A stretch of DNA of 64,000 nt from CAZHCA01 sp964530825 (GCA_964530825.1 CAZHCA010000013.1:70373-134372), one strand, 5' to 3'. Numbered from the stretch's first letter, positions 16,148 to 25,834 are shown. The notes: a model not told the origin generated them from the sequence alone. Numbers and translations are program-made.

Positions 16148-19100
16148 TTAGGCTTCTTTTGAAAACCACATATACAGAATGGGTACCAACAGCAAAGTCA
16201 AAGCGGTAGACGAGACCATGCCGCCGATAATAGTCCAACCCAGGGGTGACCACAGGCTTGTTGCCGAAGCTGTCAGCGGTATTAGGCCAAGGATCGTAGT
16301 GATCGTTGTCAGTATGATGGGCGTGAACCGCCTTTCGGCGCCTTGCTGAATAGCCCTATCCATAGCCATGCCGCGACTACGCAGTTGGTTGGTGTAATCG
16401 ACCAGGATAATGGAATTGTTCACCACGATTCCAATCAGGCTGATAAGTCCCACAAAAGCGAAAAAGGAAAAAGACCAACCGCTCAAAAACAGGGCGATAA
16501 ACGAACCGGTAACTGCCAGCGGAATAGCTGATAGGACAATTAACGGTTGGCGTATTGAGCCAAACTGCAAGACCAGAACAGCAAAAATACCCACCATTGC
16601 CAACCCCAAAATGATCCCTAGATCACCAAAGGTGCTCTGCTGATTCTCGTACTCCCCGGCGAAGTAAAATGTATAACCTTCGGGCAACTCAATTGCCTGC
16701 AGCTGTTCGATGACGGTCTGCGTCAAGGGGATCGTTTGGTCGGCATCGATCACATCGGCAGTGACCCTTGCAAACTGGTCCAGGTTAAAGTGCAGGGTCT
16801 CTGACAGGCTGCTTTCGAACTCCAGATTGGCAACCTGGCGCAATGGTACCTGCCCCCCTGGCGCGTGTTGAAATAAACCCGGTCGAAATCAGCAATATCT
16901 GTTTCCCCTTCGAAGGGCATCCGTACCACCAACGGATAGTTTTCATCGTCGGCCTCCAGCGAAACCTGGTCGAAACGCAGGCCGGTCAGACTGGCGCGTA
17001 CGGTTTGGTCAAAATCCAGGTAAGGTAGCCCAATAAGTCCGGCCTTCTCCCGATTGAGTCGCAATCGCAGGTCGGTCTTATCGACGGCCAACGGATTATC
17101 GACGTTGATGACCCCCGGAACGTTGCGCAGTATGACCTCGGTAGCAGCGGCCAACCGACGCAGGGTGTCGATTGATGGTCCAATAATACGAACCTCGATG
17201 GGTGCTTCGAAAGGGGCGCCGTTTTTAAGTTCGCTGAACGTGATCTTAGCTCCGGGATAATCGCTAAAGCTGCGGCGCATTTGTGCCAGGGTCGCGTAAA
17301 AGCGCTCGGGATCCCAGGCGTGAAAACGCACCATCAGCTGACCGTGGTTTTTCTTGTATTCTTCAGGGATGCGGTTGTAATAAACCAGGGGATTGCCATG
17401 GCCTACATTGGCCGTAAAGTCCTGAACGAAAGCCATAGTGTCCAGAACCCGTTCTACGTAAGACACGGCCGAGTCAGTTGTCGCTAAACTAGCACCGTAG
17501 GGCGTGTCGACCTCAATCAGTAGCATTGGTTTATCAGCAGTTGGGAAAAAGCTCACCCCAATACGTGGGAACAGGCTGATGCTTCCGACCAGCGATAGGA
17601 CAGCCAACGTCAACACCAACCACTTGTAGCGCATGGCGAATTGCAAACTTGGGCGGTAGAACCGTACGGCCAGGTAATTCATGAAGCGTTCCGCAGGCCG
17701 AGTACGCTTGGGTAACTTCATCAGGCGGGCAGCTAATATGGGAGAGAGGGTCAGGGCGAGCAGCAAAGAGGCGACCAATGTAAAAATAACGGTAAGCGGA
17801 AGAGTCCGAAGAAACTCTCCAGGGCCTTCCCCTAATTGGGTGAGCGGGAAAAATGCAAGCAGGGTCGTAATGGTAGAGCTGATAATGGCAAAACCCACCT
17901 CTCCTGCGCCTTCGGCAGCTGCTTCGCGCACAGTGTGGCCCTCGCGCAGAAAACGGGCAATATTCTCGATGACAACAATACCGTTATCGACCAACAGCCC
18001 TAGGGCAATAACCAGGGCAGCAATAGAAATTTGCTGCATAGCGTACCCGCTGCCGTTGAGCAAGGCCAGAGCAATTAAAATACTCAAGGGTATTATGGTC
18101 ATAATAATAACCGCCGAACGCCAGCCAAGGAAAAAAAGAATGATGATGCCGACCAGCGCAACACCTTGCAGCAGGTTAATGAAGAAGCCCTGAATGCGCT
18201 GGGCCACGGCGGGAGCCTGTTCGAAAGCCGAAATAAGCTGAATGTTGGCCGGCAGTTTAGGCCGAAAACGATCGGCACGCTTATGTATCACCTTCGCAAC
18301 CTTCAGTATATTAGCTTTCTCATCTAATTTGAGGGTTACGAAAATCGCTTTGGTGCGGTCAAACCGGGCTTTCCACCTGATGTCTTCGTAGTCCATATGC
18401 ACCTCGGCGATATCACGCAAGTAGACCAACTGGCTTTCTCCGGCCCGGATGACCGTAGATTTGATTTCGTCCAGGGATGCATAACTGCCAGTGGTTTTAA
18501 TGCTGAATTGTTTACCAGCCCCGGCCACTTCGCCCCCCGGGAAATTGACATTGTTGGTTTGTAAAACCTGTAACACCTCTCCCAGACCGATGCCGTAAGC
18601 GGCCATTCGCTGGAAATCCAATGCGATGCGGACCTCCTCTTCCGGATAGGCCTCAATATCTACATCTTTTAATTCAGGGATATCCTCCAGTACGTCTTCC
18701 CACTGCTCTGCCCAGTCGTAGAGTTCGGCGTAGGTCGCCGAGGGCGAGATGAAGGCAAACTGGTGAATTACGGTTCGGTCTTCCTGTCGGAACTGATCGA
18801 TATCAAATACGACGATACCTTCGGGCAATTCCCCGCGAAGGCTGTTTACTTCGCGCAGGATCTCTTCGTATTTGTCATCCGCATCAATCCCGTAGCTGGC
18901 TTCGATTCGAATGACGGCAAGTCCTTCTTCAGCCTCCGAAAGTATTTCCTGGATATCGTCAATCTCGTCTATTTTTTCCTCGATGGGGTCGATGATGAGT
19001 TCCTCCATATCTTCGGGGCTGGCACCGGGATACACCACCACAACGGTGAAATTAGGAAGGTTAATACGCGGGTCTTCCGAACGCGGCATCCGGTTGAAGG

Positions 19101-19182
19101 AAATTATGGATACCGCGAGCACAATCAGTAAAATGGTGGTGATGAATGCGGCATTGCGAATGGCAATTCTGGGTATTCTCAT
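16148..19182 (-). pseudogene. RND efflux pump (AcrB/MMPL-type), frameshifted
   Basis: The gene encodes an inner-membrane RND transporter of about 1011 aa. Its two parts are in different frames. From ATG 19182, the N-terminal frame carries the first TM helix, the pore and docking regions, the TM4-type segment IALGLLVDNGIVVIEN and reaches RVYFNTRQGG; it then runs off to a stop at 16750 (810 aa). The other frame resumes QVPLRQVANLEFESSL and carries the rest, including TM helices such as GIFAVLVLQFGS, and SLIGIVVNNSIILVDYTNQL. The switch falls at a run of six G (minus strand, 16853-16858); seven would restore one frame and make the total length divisible by three. It may be a real mutation, a sequencing error or slippage. 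It should pump drugs or metals with the MFP and TolC encoded upstream. Confidence 0.8.
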
Positions 19183-19184
19183 AA

Positions 19185-20288
19185 CTATTGTTTTAAAGAA
19201 GAGATAGAATCGGCAGTTCCCATAACCGGACCAGGTCGATCAAAGCGAATCGGGGCACCGTCGGTCAGGTAAGCAGCTCCGGAAGTAACCACGTAATGTC
19301 CGATCGGCAGTCCGGATACCGCTACTGTGAAATAATCGTCTCCAATGTGGAGGGGTCGCACAGTTCGCAGCCGCGCCACATCCCGGAGCGAGTCCACCAG
19401 AAAGACTTTGGCCTGCTCCCGGTAACCTGCTACCAGTGCTTGCATCGGTATCCGGAAATAGGGCGCCTGCCGGCCGGGATAGAGGAGCACTTTACCGACA
19501 AAACCATTTTTAAGGTTATAGCCGGCGGGGTCCACGGTGAGTTCGATATCAAAGGCACCCGTGTGCGGGTTAGCCCGCTCGGCGATCTCGCTAACCCTAG
19601 CCTCGAAAATCTGGCCGGGGTAAGCGTCGAATCGAACCTCTGCGCGGTCGCCTAACTGCAAGCGTACAATGTCGCGGTCGGCGATGCCGATTCTCAGAAT
19701 GAAGGCATTTTTACCATCACCCGCTAGTTGAAAGATGGGCTGACCGGACTGTACCAGCTCGTTGGTCTCGGCAAAACGGCGCAGGATGCGTCCGCTGCTG
19801 GGAGCAATGATCTTGGAGTACTGCTGATTGTAGGTGGCGATTTCCAGGTCAGCACGGGCTACTTCAAAGGCTGTCGTCAAGTCCTGTAATTGCTCCAGAG
19901 TTGCAGCGGTATCAGCGTAGAGCTTCTTTATGCGCTCCAGATCGCGACTCAGTTTGTCGACTTGCTGGCGCGCTTTCAAAACCTGGGCGTTGATTTCAGT
20001 AGGGTTGATTTGAGCCAGCAGGCGGCCCCGACGCACGCGTTGTCCTTCGTCAACATACAACCGGTCGATAAATCCGCCGACTTTGAAGGAGAGATTGATT
20101 TCCTGCTTGTTCGACAAAACACCTCCCGCTTCGATGGGAATGGGGGTAGTTGTTGTTTCCAGTCGGGCGACCTTAACCGGAGTAGCGCTGTCAGCTTCGG
20201 CGTCGCGCCGTGCCGACTCGGTGTAATCCCGTTTGCAGGCCGCCAAGAATAAAGTGGTGAGAGCAAGGATGGCAAATACTTTTTTCAT
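19185..20288 (-). CDS. RND efflux membrane fusion protein
   Basis: 367 aa, periplasmic adaptor of the HlyD/AcrA type. It starts with a lipoprotein signal (MKKVFAILALTTLFLAAC, C18). The family's biotinyl-lipoyl motif is visible: NLSFKVGGFIDRLYVDEGQR followed by RGRLLAQINPTEINAQV near 75-105, then a coiled-coil hairpin (about 105-160), the second lipoyl half (IIAPSSGRILRRFAETNELV) and beta-barrel and membrane-proximal parts to the end. It bridges the RND pump and the outer-membrane channel. It ends 2 bp before the RND start and begins 9 bp after the TolC gene stop, so the three are one operon. Confidence 0.9.
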   Translation of the reverse strand: MKKVFAILALTTLFLAACKRDYTESARRDAEADSATPVKVARLETTTTPIPIEAGGVLSNKQEINLSFKVGGFIDRLYVDEGQRVRRGRLLAQINPTEINAQVLKARQQVDKLSRDLERIKKLYADTAATLEQLQDLTTAFEVARADLEIATYNQQYSKIIAPSSGRILRRFAETNELVQSGQPIFQLAGDGKNAFILRIGIADRDIVRLQLGDRAEVRFDAYPGQIFEARVSEIAERANPHTGAFDIELTVDPAGYNLKNGFVGKVLLYPGRQAPYFRIPMQALVAGYREQAKVFLVDSLRDVARLRTVRPLHIGDDYFTVAVSGLPIGHYVVTSGAAYLTDGAPIRFDRPGPVMGTADSISSLKQ

Positions 20289-20297
20289 GGCTATTTT

Positions 20298-21674
20298 TTA
20301 AAATGAGGGTGATTGTTGGACCGCCCGCAGCAGTTCGGCATGCTTAATTTGCATTTGGCAGGCAGCTATGGTCTGCTGAATCTGGGCGTTGGTGAAACGG
20401 GTACGGGCATCGAGCAATTCAACCAATAGGACTTGTTCTTGCCCGTACTGTTTACGGATGATCCGGAAGCTCTCCGCTGCACTTTTGCGGGCCTCCTGCC
20501 GAGCGTGGTACTGGGCTTTACTGGCCTGCCAATCATAATAAGCCTGGACGACCTGCAGTTCGACCTGCTGCCGCACCTGCTCGAGGTGTTGTTGCGTACG
20601 GATACGCTCAAGTTGAGCTTCCTGAATACGGTATTGCTTGCGGTTCCCCCCAAATATGTCCCACTCTAGGGAAAAGCCCAGCAAGAAATAAGATTGCCGG
20701 TTATCGAAGGTGTAACTGAACCCCTGGAAGCCCGCTTGTAACTCCATGCCCAACTGGGGTAAGCGATCCTTTTCGCGTAGCTGCACCACGAGCTCACTGA
20801 TGGTCACCGCCTGTTGCAGCTGATCCAATTCGGAGCGTTGCTGGCCGGCCTGTGCTTTTAGCATTTCCAGAGAGACGTTTTCGGCAGGCGGTGGGGCAGC
20901 AATGGAGTCTGTTTTTATGGCTTCATCCAGCGGGCGGTAAAGCAAATGGTTGAAATATGCTTTTACCCGTTCGTACTGGCGAACCGCCTCGGAGCGATCG
21001 CTGGCCAGGTCCGCCAATTCGGATTCAACCGTCGCCACCGCATCGCGCGTAATCTTGTTGTAGCGCACCATCTTTTGGTTAAACCGAAGTAGTTCCTCTA
21101 ATAGCACCCGCGAAGTATCGTAGATAGCGATGAGCTCACGCGACTGCAGGTATTGATAATAAGCCGTCGTGATATCGCGCACGATATCTGCCCGCTTGGT
21201 TGCCAATTGAGCTACCTGGACTCCTACTTCCCGCTCGGCGATCTGAGCGCCGTAATGAATACCCGTGTTAAACAGCGGTTGTCGCACCCGGATGCGAGTA
21301 TCGTGAAAGTCGTTAGGCAAAAATTGTTCTTCTACGTTTTCCAGTCTTTCTGGAAAGGGACTTCCCTCTACCAACCCGTTCAGGGCGCTGTAAGCGGGAT
21401 TGAGTAAGTCTCCCACTGGGATATCGATGCGCCTACCGCCCTGTGCTAGGGTGTAGCTTGCTGCAAAATCGATGTCGGGCCAATAATTGGCGCGGGCCCG
21501 ATCCACCCCTACCTGCCTTTTTTCCAAGGCAATTTGTTGCTGGCGAATGTCGAGGTTGCGCTCCAATCCCATTGCAATGTATTCGTCCAAGGCACTAGTT
21601 TGGCCCTTCAGTACCCGCCCGTTACCCTGAAAGACGAGCAGCAGGATCATAAAAGGCAAGTGTTTTGCATTCAT
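20298..21674 (-). CDS. TolC-family outer-membrane efflux channel
   Basis: 458 aa with a signal peptide (MNAKHLPFMILLLVFQGNGR-VLKGQ). The chain is the usual TolC double repeat: SALDEYIAMGLERNLDIRQQ opens the first half, and long amphipathic helices alternate with barrel strands (YWPDIDFAASYTLAQGG, LPQLGMELQAGFQGFSY). The end QMQIKHAELLRAVQQ is typical. It forms the outer-membrane duct of the efflux system with the MFP and RND proteins downstream. It lies 48 bp downstream of the TetR gene on the same strand. Confidence 0.9.
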   Translation of the reverse strand: MNAKHLPFMILLLVFQGNGRVLKGQTSALDEYIAMGLERNLDIRQQQIALEKRQVGVDRARANYWPDIDFAASYTLAQGGRRIDIPVGDLLNPAYSALNGLVEGSPFPERLENVEEQFLPNDFHDTRIRVRQPLFNTGIHYGAQIAEREVGVQVAQLATKRADIVRDITTAYYQYLQSRELIAIYDTSRVLLEELLRFNQKMVRYNKITRDAVATVESELADLASDRSEAVRQYERVKAYFNHLLYRPLDEAIKTDSIAAPPPAENVSLEMLKAQAGQQRSELDQLQQAVTISELVVQLREKDRLPQLGMELQAGFQGFSYTFDNRQSYFLLGFSLEWDIFGGNRKQYRIQEAQLERIRTQQHLEQVRQQVELQVVQAYYDWQASKAQYHARQEARKSAAESFRIIRKQYGQEQVLLVELLDARTRFTNAQIQQTIAACQMQIKHAELLRAVQQSPSF

Positions 21675-21722
21675 CGTTTATTTTTTAAACATTGTTTAAT
21701 TTAGGATAAAAAATTTTACCCC

Positions 21723-22346
21723 CTAAGGGTTGGGGTATTTTTTCAAAAGGATACGGTCGAAAATGGTAAAGGCGTTGCGCAGAATGAAATCCTGTTCGTG
21801 CTCCTCGAACATGACGCAGCGATCGCGTATGTAGAGCGACACCAGCCCGTGCATCATAGCCCAGATCATCATGGCCAAGGACTCGGAATCTTCCGGCGAA
21901 AGCAGGCCTGCGGCGATGCATTCCACTACGGTATCGTGCAGCAGGTGGAAATTCTTTTCACCCAGGACCCAGCCTTCCTCGTCGCCAAGGGCTTGCATCG
22001 GCTCCTGCATGACGAACATCAAATCGTAGGCCTGCGGATTATCCAGTGCAAACTTGATGTATGCGCGCCCCATACTCGTCAATCTTTTCCCGGGGTCGGG
22101 TTCTTTACCTACGGTTTGTAAAGCCTGATAAAACCCCTGGAAAGCCTGCTTTTGCAAAGCATAAAAAATTTCTTCCTTACTCTTGAAATAGGAGTAAATG
22201 GTAGCCGGATTGTACTCGATACGTTTGGCGATTTTGCGCAAGGTCGTCCCCTCGTACCCCACTTCCTGAAACAAGGAACTGGCCGATTCCAATATGAGTG
22301 TCCGCAAAGCTTCTTTTTCCCGGTCTCTTCTGTTTTTTGTGGGCAT
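21723..22346 (-). CDS. TetR-family repressor of the efflux operon
   Basis: 207 aa from the ATG at 22346 (MPTKNRRDREKEALR); an in-frame ATG 24 nt upstream is less likely because it falls close to the predicted transcription start. Residues about 30-57 hold the TetR helix-turn-helix (GTTLRKIAKRIEYNPATIYS, then YFKSKEEI). The C-terminal helices form the ligand-binding and dimer part. It is the first gene of the operon, followed by TolC, MFP and RND. The overlapping palindromes in its promoter fit autoregulation and drug-induced release. The inducer is unknown. Confidence 0.9.
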   Translation of the reverse strand: MPTKNRRDREKEALRTLILESASSLFQEVGYEGTTLRKIAKRIEYNPATIYSYFKSKEEIFYALQKQAFQGFYQALQTVGKEPDPGKRLTSMGRAYIKFALDNPQAYDLMFVMQEPMQALGDEEGWVLGEKNFHLLHDTVVECIAAGLLSPEDSESLAMMIWAMMHGLVSLYIRDRCVMFEEHEQDFILRNAFTIFDRILLKKYPNP

Positions 22347-22367
22347 AATCAGAGGTTTTGTACACTG

Positions 22368-22399
22368 CAAATAAACAACGTTTATTTATTAAACGCAAA
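22368..22399 (-). promoter_or_regulatory. TetR promoter with overlapping operator palindromes
   Basis: On the minus strand TTTG (22396-22399), a 20-nt spacer and TTTATTTG (22368-22375) resemble the Bacteroidota -33/-7 pair (one mismatch in the -7). Within and beside it lie two palindromes built from one half-site: AAATAAAC-AAC-GTTTATTT at 22369-22387, and CGTTTA-TTTAT-TAAACG at 22379-22395. Three GTTTA/TAAAC half-sites thus cover the promoter, as expected for a TetR operator. Confidence 0.55.
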
Positions 22400-22479
22400 T
22401 TATTCCATATTTTTCTTTGTTGCTGGTCCTCAAAAGGGGACAGGAGACGGCTGCGAGGCCGGGGCTCTCGCTTCATTGA

Positions 22480-23391
22480 TCAGAATTGATCCAAAAACTG
22501 AACGTCGGTGATTTCGCCTTTTTCCAATTGCTCGTAAAGGTGGTAAAGCAATCCGTCTTTAAGACCGATCCCGGGCACCATTACGCGGTCGGCTTGCACG
22601 CGGTGCATCACCTCAATATAAATCTCGGCGGCAGGCAGGATGACGTCGGCCCGGTCGGGATTCATTTTCAGCAGGTTGATCCGCTGCTCGTAGGTGAACT
22701 CCGCAACGTAAGCGCGCAGGGCTTTTAATTCCGTAAGGGTGATACTTCCTTTATACGATTGGTTGGATAATTTATACAGCTTGTTGATATTTCCGCCGGT
22801 ACCCACAGCTACGATCGGCTGTTTCCAGTCGGCCAGCCGGGTACGAAACCAATTGCCTATTTCTTCGAAGACCACTTTCCGGGCCTCGGGGCTCAGCCGG
22901 CGCACCGACCCCATCCGGAAGGATTCGCTGTCGATCCATTTCCGGCCTTCATACAAATTGATTTCGGTACTGCCGCCACCGACGTCGATGTGTACATACC
23001 GGTGATCTCCCAGATAAGGCAAGATGGCTTTATTGATATACTGGGCTTCTTTACGCCCGTCAATCACATCGATTTTAAGGTCAAAATAAGTAGCGATACG
23101 CTGCACGATTTTGCGGCCGTTATCCGCCTCACGCATTGCGGAAGTGGCCGTTGCAATGTACCCGTCGACTTCGTACAGGTCGATCAGCAGCTTGAAGGTC
23201 CGCATCAGTTTTTCGAATTTCTTGGCGGTTTCAGATAGGATCTCTCCATTGTGGAATACCTCGTCGCCCAGGCGCAAGGGAAAGCGGATATACTCCAGTT
23301 TTTTAAAAGCAATATTTTGTTCGTCCCGTATGACCCGTACTACCTGTAACCGGATAGCATTGGAGCCGATATCGATAGCCGCTAACTTCAT
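22480..23391 (-). CDS. Ppx/GppA exopolyphosphatase family phosphatase
   Basis: 303 aa from ATG 23391, chosen because the family begins right there with the first phosphate motif (LAAIDIGSNAIRLQ, residues about 3-16); a start at 23496 would add 35 unlikely residues. The second motif, VHIDVGGGSTEINLYEG, lies near residue 130, and VAVGTGGNINKLYKL further on, both diagnostic of the ASKHA fold. Ppx/GppA enzymes hydrolyse polyphosphate and the pentaphosphate alarmone. The length of about 300 residues matches the short Bacteroidota form. The next gene is divergent. Confidence 0.9.
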   Translation of the reverse strand: MKLAAIDIGSNAIRLQVVRVIRDEQNIAFKKLEYIRFPLRLGDEVFHNGEILSETAKKFEKLMRTFKLLIDLYEVDGYIATATSAMREADNGRKIVQRIATYFDLKIDVIDGRKEAQYINKAILPYLGDHRYVHIDVGGGSTEINLYEGRKWIDSESFRMGSVRRLSPEARKVVFEEIGNWFRTRLADWKQPIVAVGTGGNINKLYKLSNQSYKGSITLTELKALRAYVAEFTYEQRINLLKMNPDRADVILPAAEIYIEVMHRVQADRVMVPGIGLKDGLLYHLYEQLEKGEITDVQFLDQF

Positions 23392-23483
23392 CTTTGTCCT
23401 TTTCCGGTCTGTAGGTAAAGGTACAGGGATTTTGAAACTTAACATCCGGCCAGCCTTTTGATTTTTGCTTATGTTACACTTGT

Positions 23484-24476
23484 ATGCACGTTCCATATCT
23501 TACATACGGGATTGGACCATCCGGGGATGCATGGCACATCAGTGAGGCAGACCGGGGCAAAACCAACTTGCGCTGCCCTTATTGTGCAGATCAACTGGTA
23601 GCGCGTAAGGGCCTGCAACTGGAACACCATTTCGCCCATGCAACCAAGTCCTGCCAACAACAATCGACCTTCCCATGGTTACAACCTCCCGCCAGCGGCT
23701 ATCCTGCAATTTCCATTACCGCCTACTACGAAGAATTCCAGGAATTGTTAGCGGAAAGGCAAAAGAACTACGAACGAAACCTCCACCAATTGTCTGACAG
23801 GGCAATTTCCGCCAAGCGCAAACTCCAATGGGCTGCCGACTGGCTTGCTGCCCAGGGGCCATTGGGTCGTCACCTAAGTGCCGAGTTGGACCTATTGATC
23901 CGGGGCCAGCGCAGGTCGGTGCCGGCCCTAGAAAGTTTCCGGTCTACCCAGACGGCGGCCTATTACCGCCTCGGGCGCCGCGGTCCGAAGTGGATTCCCT
24001 TGGAAAAACTGGATGCTGCTCAGCTCCCACAGGACTAAAGCAACTATCTTGCTGCTCCCTTAGTGGATGCTCTTCAAGCCGGGTATGCTTTGGAAAACCT
24101 GCGGCAGAAAGCCTTAGATCTTCAACGTGCACAAAGACAATTCAAAACGGAAGCCCGGATTTACTCCCAATTTTCTTTGTATTTCCTGGAGATCGACTTG
24201 CCCGGGCAGATCATCTACAAAGTGGGCATTACCTCCCGGCCGCCGAAGCAAAGAATGCAGGAAATAGATCGCGATCTGCACTCCATTGAAGGCCGACGTC
24301 GTAACGTTTTATTTTTTAGCCCGGGAATGGCCTGTTTAGAGGGGTTTCTAAAATTTCAATACCGAGACCAACGGTTTATTTGGGAAAAACACACTGAATA
24401 TTTTCAATTCACATCTGATATTGCCCGGAAAATTACGTCGGAATTACGCAGTTTGCCCTATCTTGACAAAGTATAA
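23484..24476 (+). pseudogene. CoiA-like/GIY-YIG-like gene with in-frame stop
   Basis: One reading frame of 331 codons, interrupted by TAA at 24036-24038. The first part (184 aa from ATG 23484) carries a CoiA-like N-terminus: ISEADRGKTNLRCPYCADQL and HHFAHATKSC suggest a zinc site from CPYC and HHFAH. Codons continue open after the stop, with SNYLAAPLVDALQAGY. The C-terminal part reads LYFLEIDLPGQIIYKVGIT with SRPPKQRMQEIDRDL, a GIY-YIG/T5orf172-like nuclease signature. The two halves together match the family's usual length, so a nonsense mutation or a readthrough codon is the simplest explanation. An internal ATG at 24063 could restart translation of the second half. CoiA-type proteins act in competence; the link to a nuclease domain suggests DNA processing. 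Confidence 0.65.
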
Positions 24477-24488
24477 ATTCATGAACGC

Positions 24489-25082
24489 ATGCGCTATCTG
24501 TTGTTGCTACTTTGCTTTTTTTTATTCCCGAATTGCCAAAATGACAACTCGGGTTTTGCAACCGCAGGCAATCAAGAAGTCAAGTTCACCGTGAACCCTG
24601 CCCTAGTGGGTCCGCGATATAACGATACCCTATGCGGCATTTCCTTGCAGCCGCCCAAAGGCTGGAACCGCCTAAACATCCCCCACAAAGATCACTACAG
24701 CCGCTCGATAAGTGGTGTGGTTCCCTACGATTTTGCTTTTTCCAACCTCTTTCGCGATCCCAATACTAATGAAGCGCTCATTATCGGCCGGGTAGAGAAT
24801 CTCGACCAAGAGATACTTGCCAAATTGCGTGCCAACCCGAACCCTGGTTACAATAAATTTCAGATTTGGGATACTATTCAGCATGCCCGTTTTCAACATG
24901 ACAAGTTTATAGTCGACCAATTTATCATGCAAAGCGCACAGCAGGTCACCTTCCGGTTGCTGCTCAACCCCATCCGCAGCAAGGAATACATCGAACTCGA
25001 TTATTCCGTACCCCGGACCTACTACGACACTACTCGAGCCAAAATGATCGAATCTTCCATCGGATCCTTACAAAAATATTAA
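24489..25082 (+). CDS. Lipoprotein of unknown function
   Basis: 197 aa with a lipoprotein signal (MRYLLLLLCFFLFPNC). The mature chain contains FTVNPALVGPRYNDTLCGIS and PPKGWNRLNI, a pattern of a beta-rich fold with hydrophobic ends seen in small periplasmic lipoproteins, but no family is recognised. It starts 12 bp after the end of the GIY-YIG-like frame and is on the same strand, so it may be transcribed with it; a short Bor-like lipoprotein gene follows 19 bp later. Confidence 0.6.
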   Translation: MRYLLLLLCFFLFPNCQNDNSGFATAGNQEVKFTVNPALVGPRYNDTLCGISLQPPKGWNRLNIPHKDHYSRSISGVVPYDFAFSNLFRDPNTNEALIIGRVENLDQEILAKLRANPNPGYNKFQIWDTIQHARFQHDKFIVDQFIMQSAQQVTFRLLLNPIRSKEYIELDYSVPRTYYDTTRAKMIESSIGSLQKY

Positions 25083-25101
25083 ACCCTTAAATTGATAATT
25101 T

Positions 25102-25398
25102 ATGAAATCCTTCGTAAAAAACCTTTTCATTGCACTGTCGCTCATCGCTATGCTAAGCTCTTGTTACACCCTGGAGCACGAGGTCGGCAACGGTCCGCAA
25201 GGCGGCGCCAAAACCCAAGAGTCTGCTTGGTTTATTCTGTTTGGCCTGGTCCCATTGAACGAAGTGGATTCAAAAGCCATGGCTCAGGGAGCTGATGACT
25301 ACAAGGTAACTACTGAGTTCGCACCGCTAGACGTTCTAATCAACATCTTTACGGGCATTGTTACTATCACCCGGCAGACCGTAAGCGTAGAAAAATAA
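25102..25398 (+). CDS. Bor-like small lipoprotein
   Basis: 98 aa with a lipoprotein signal (MKSFVKNLFIALSLIAMLSSC). The mature part has WFILFGLVPLNEVDSKAMAQ and then GADDYKVTTEFAPLDVLINI with a terminal FTGIVTITRQTVSV, which resembles the Bor/lambdoid lipoprotein pattern seen in many Bacteroidota. It starts 19 bp after the previous gene's stop, and a terminator-like hairpin follows, so it closes this small operon. The function is unknown; serum resistance is known only for the phage version. Confidence 0.65.
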   Translation: MKSFVKNLFIALSLIAMLSSCYTLEHEVGNGPQGGAKTQESAWFILFGLVPLNEVDSKAMAQGADDYKVTTEFAPLDVLINIFTGIVTITRQTVSVEK

Positions 25399-25428
25399 CT
25401 GGTTACCATATAATTGGTAGTAAAGAAA

Positions 25429-25456
25429 GACCCGGGCACACGTGTTATCCTGGGTC
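25429..25456 (+). terminator. Terminator-like hairpin after the lipoprotein operon
   Basis: GACCCGGG pairs with CCTGGGTC (7 Watson-Crick and one wobble pair) over a 12-nt loop, about 30 nt past the stop at 25398. The following sequence (CTCTATATTTTAGG) is only weakly T-rich. Confidence 0.45.
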
Positions 25457-25547
25457 CTCTATATTTTAGGAAGCACGCCGACGACGCTCCTCTCCAAACT
25501 CCTGATATAGTTAAACCCATGCTCCTCAGCTTTTGAGAAAAGTCAAG

Positions 25548-25573
25548 ACAGCAGGCGCTACCGCGCCTGCTGT
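25548..25573. repeat. Perfect 11-bp-stem hairpin
   Basis: ACAGCAGGCGC at 25548-25558 is exactly reverse-complemented by GCGCCTGCTGT at 25563-25573, with a 4-nt loop TACC. It has no T-run on either side, so it is not a classic terminator. Confidence 0.5.
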
Positions 25574-25813
25574 TACCAGAAAAAAGGAACGAAAATCTGC
25601 AGAGTTACAGAAGGAATCAAACACAATTAGCTGGTAAACCCCTAATGAAAACCAGCTGGTGAGGAGGACTCAACAGAATTTTCGAAATTCCTTTTTTGCG
25701 GTGCAAAACTCTTATTGGAAGCGCCCGGCAGTGGTATGGAATGACCCGAATGGAGGAGCGCTTATGTTATAATCGGCTGGGAAGAAATAAGCGGCCCGAA
25801 TACGTTTTCACAT

Positions 25814-25834
25814 TGTTACAATACAAATGTAACA
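25814..25834. promoter_or_regulatory. Operator-like palindrome upstream of tamB
   Basis: TGTTACA-ATACAAA-TGTAACA is a perfect inverted repeat with 7-bp arms and a 7-bp spacer, 185 bp before the tamB start. The binding factor is unknown. Confidence 0.4.

Noticed and set aside
25548..25573. Strong hairpin as a rho-independent terminator
   Set aside because: No T-run follows on either strand.
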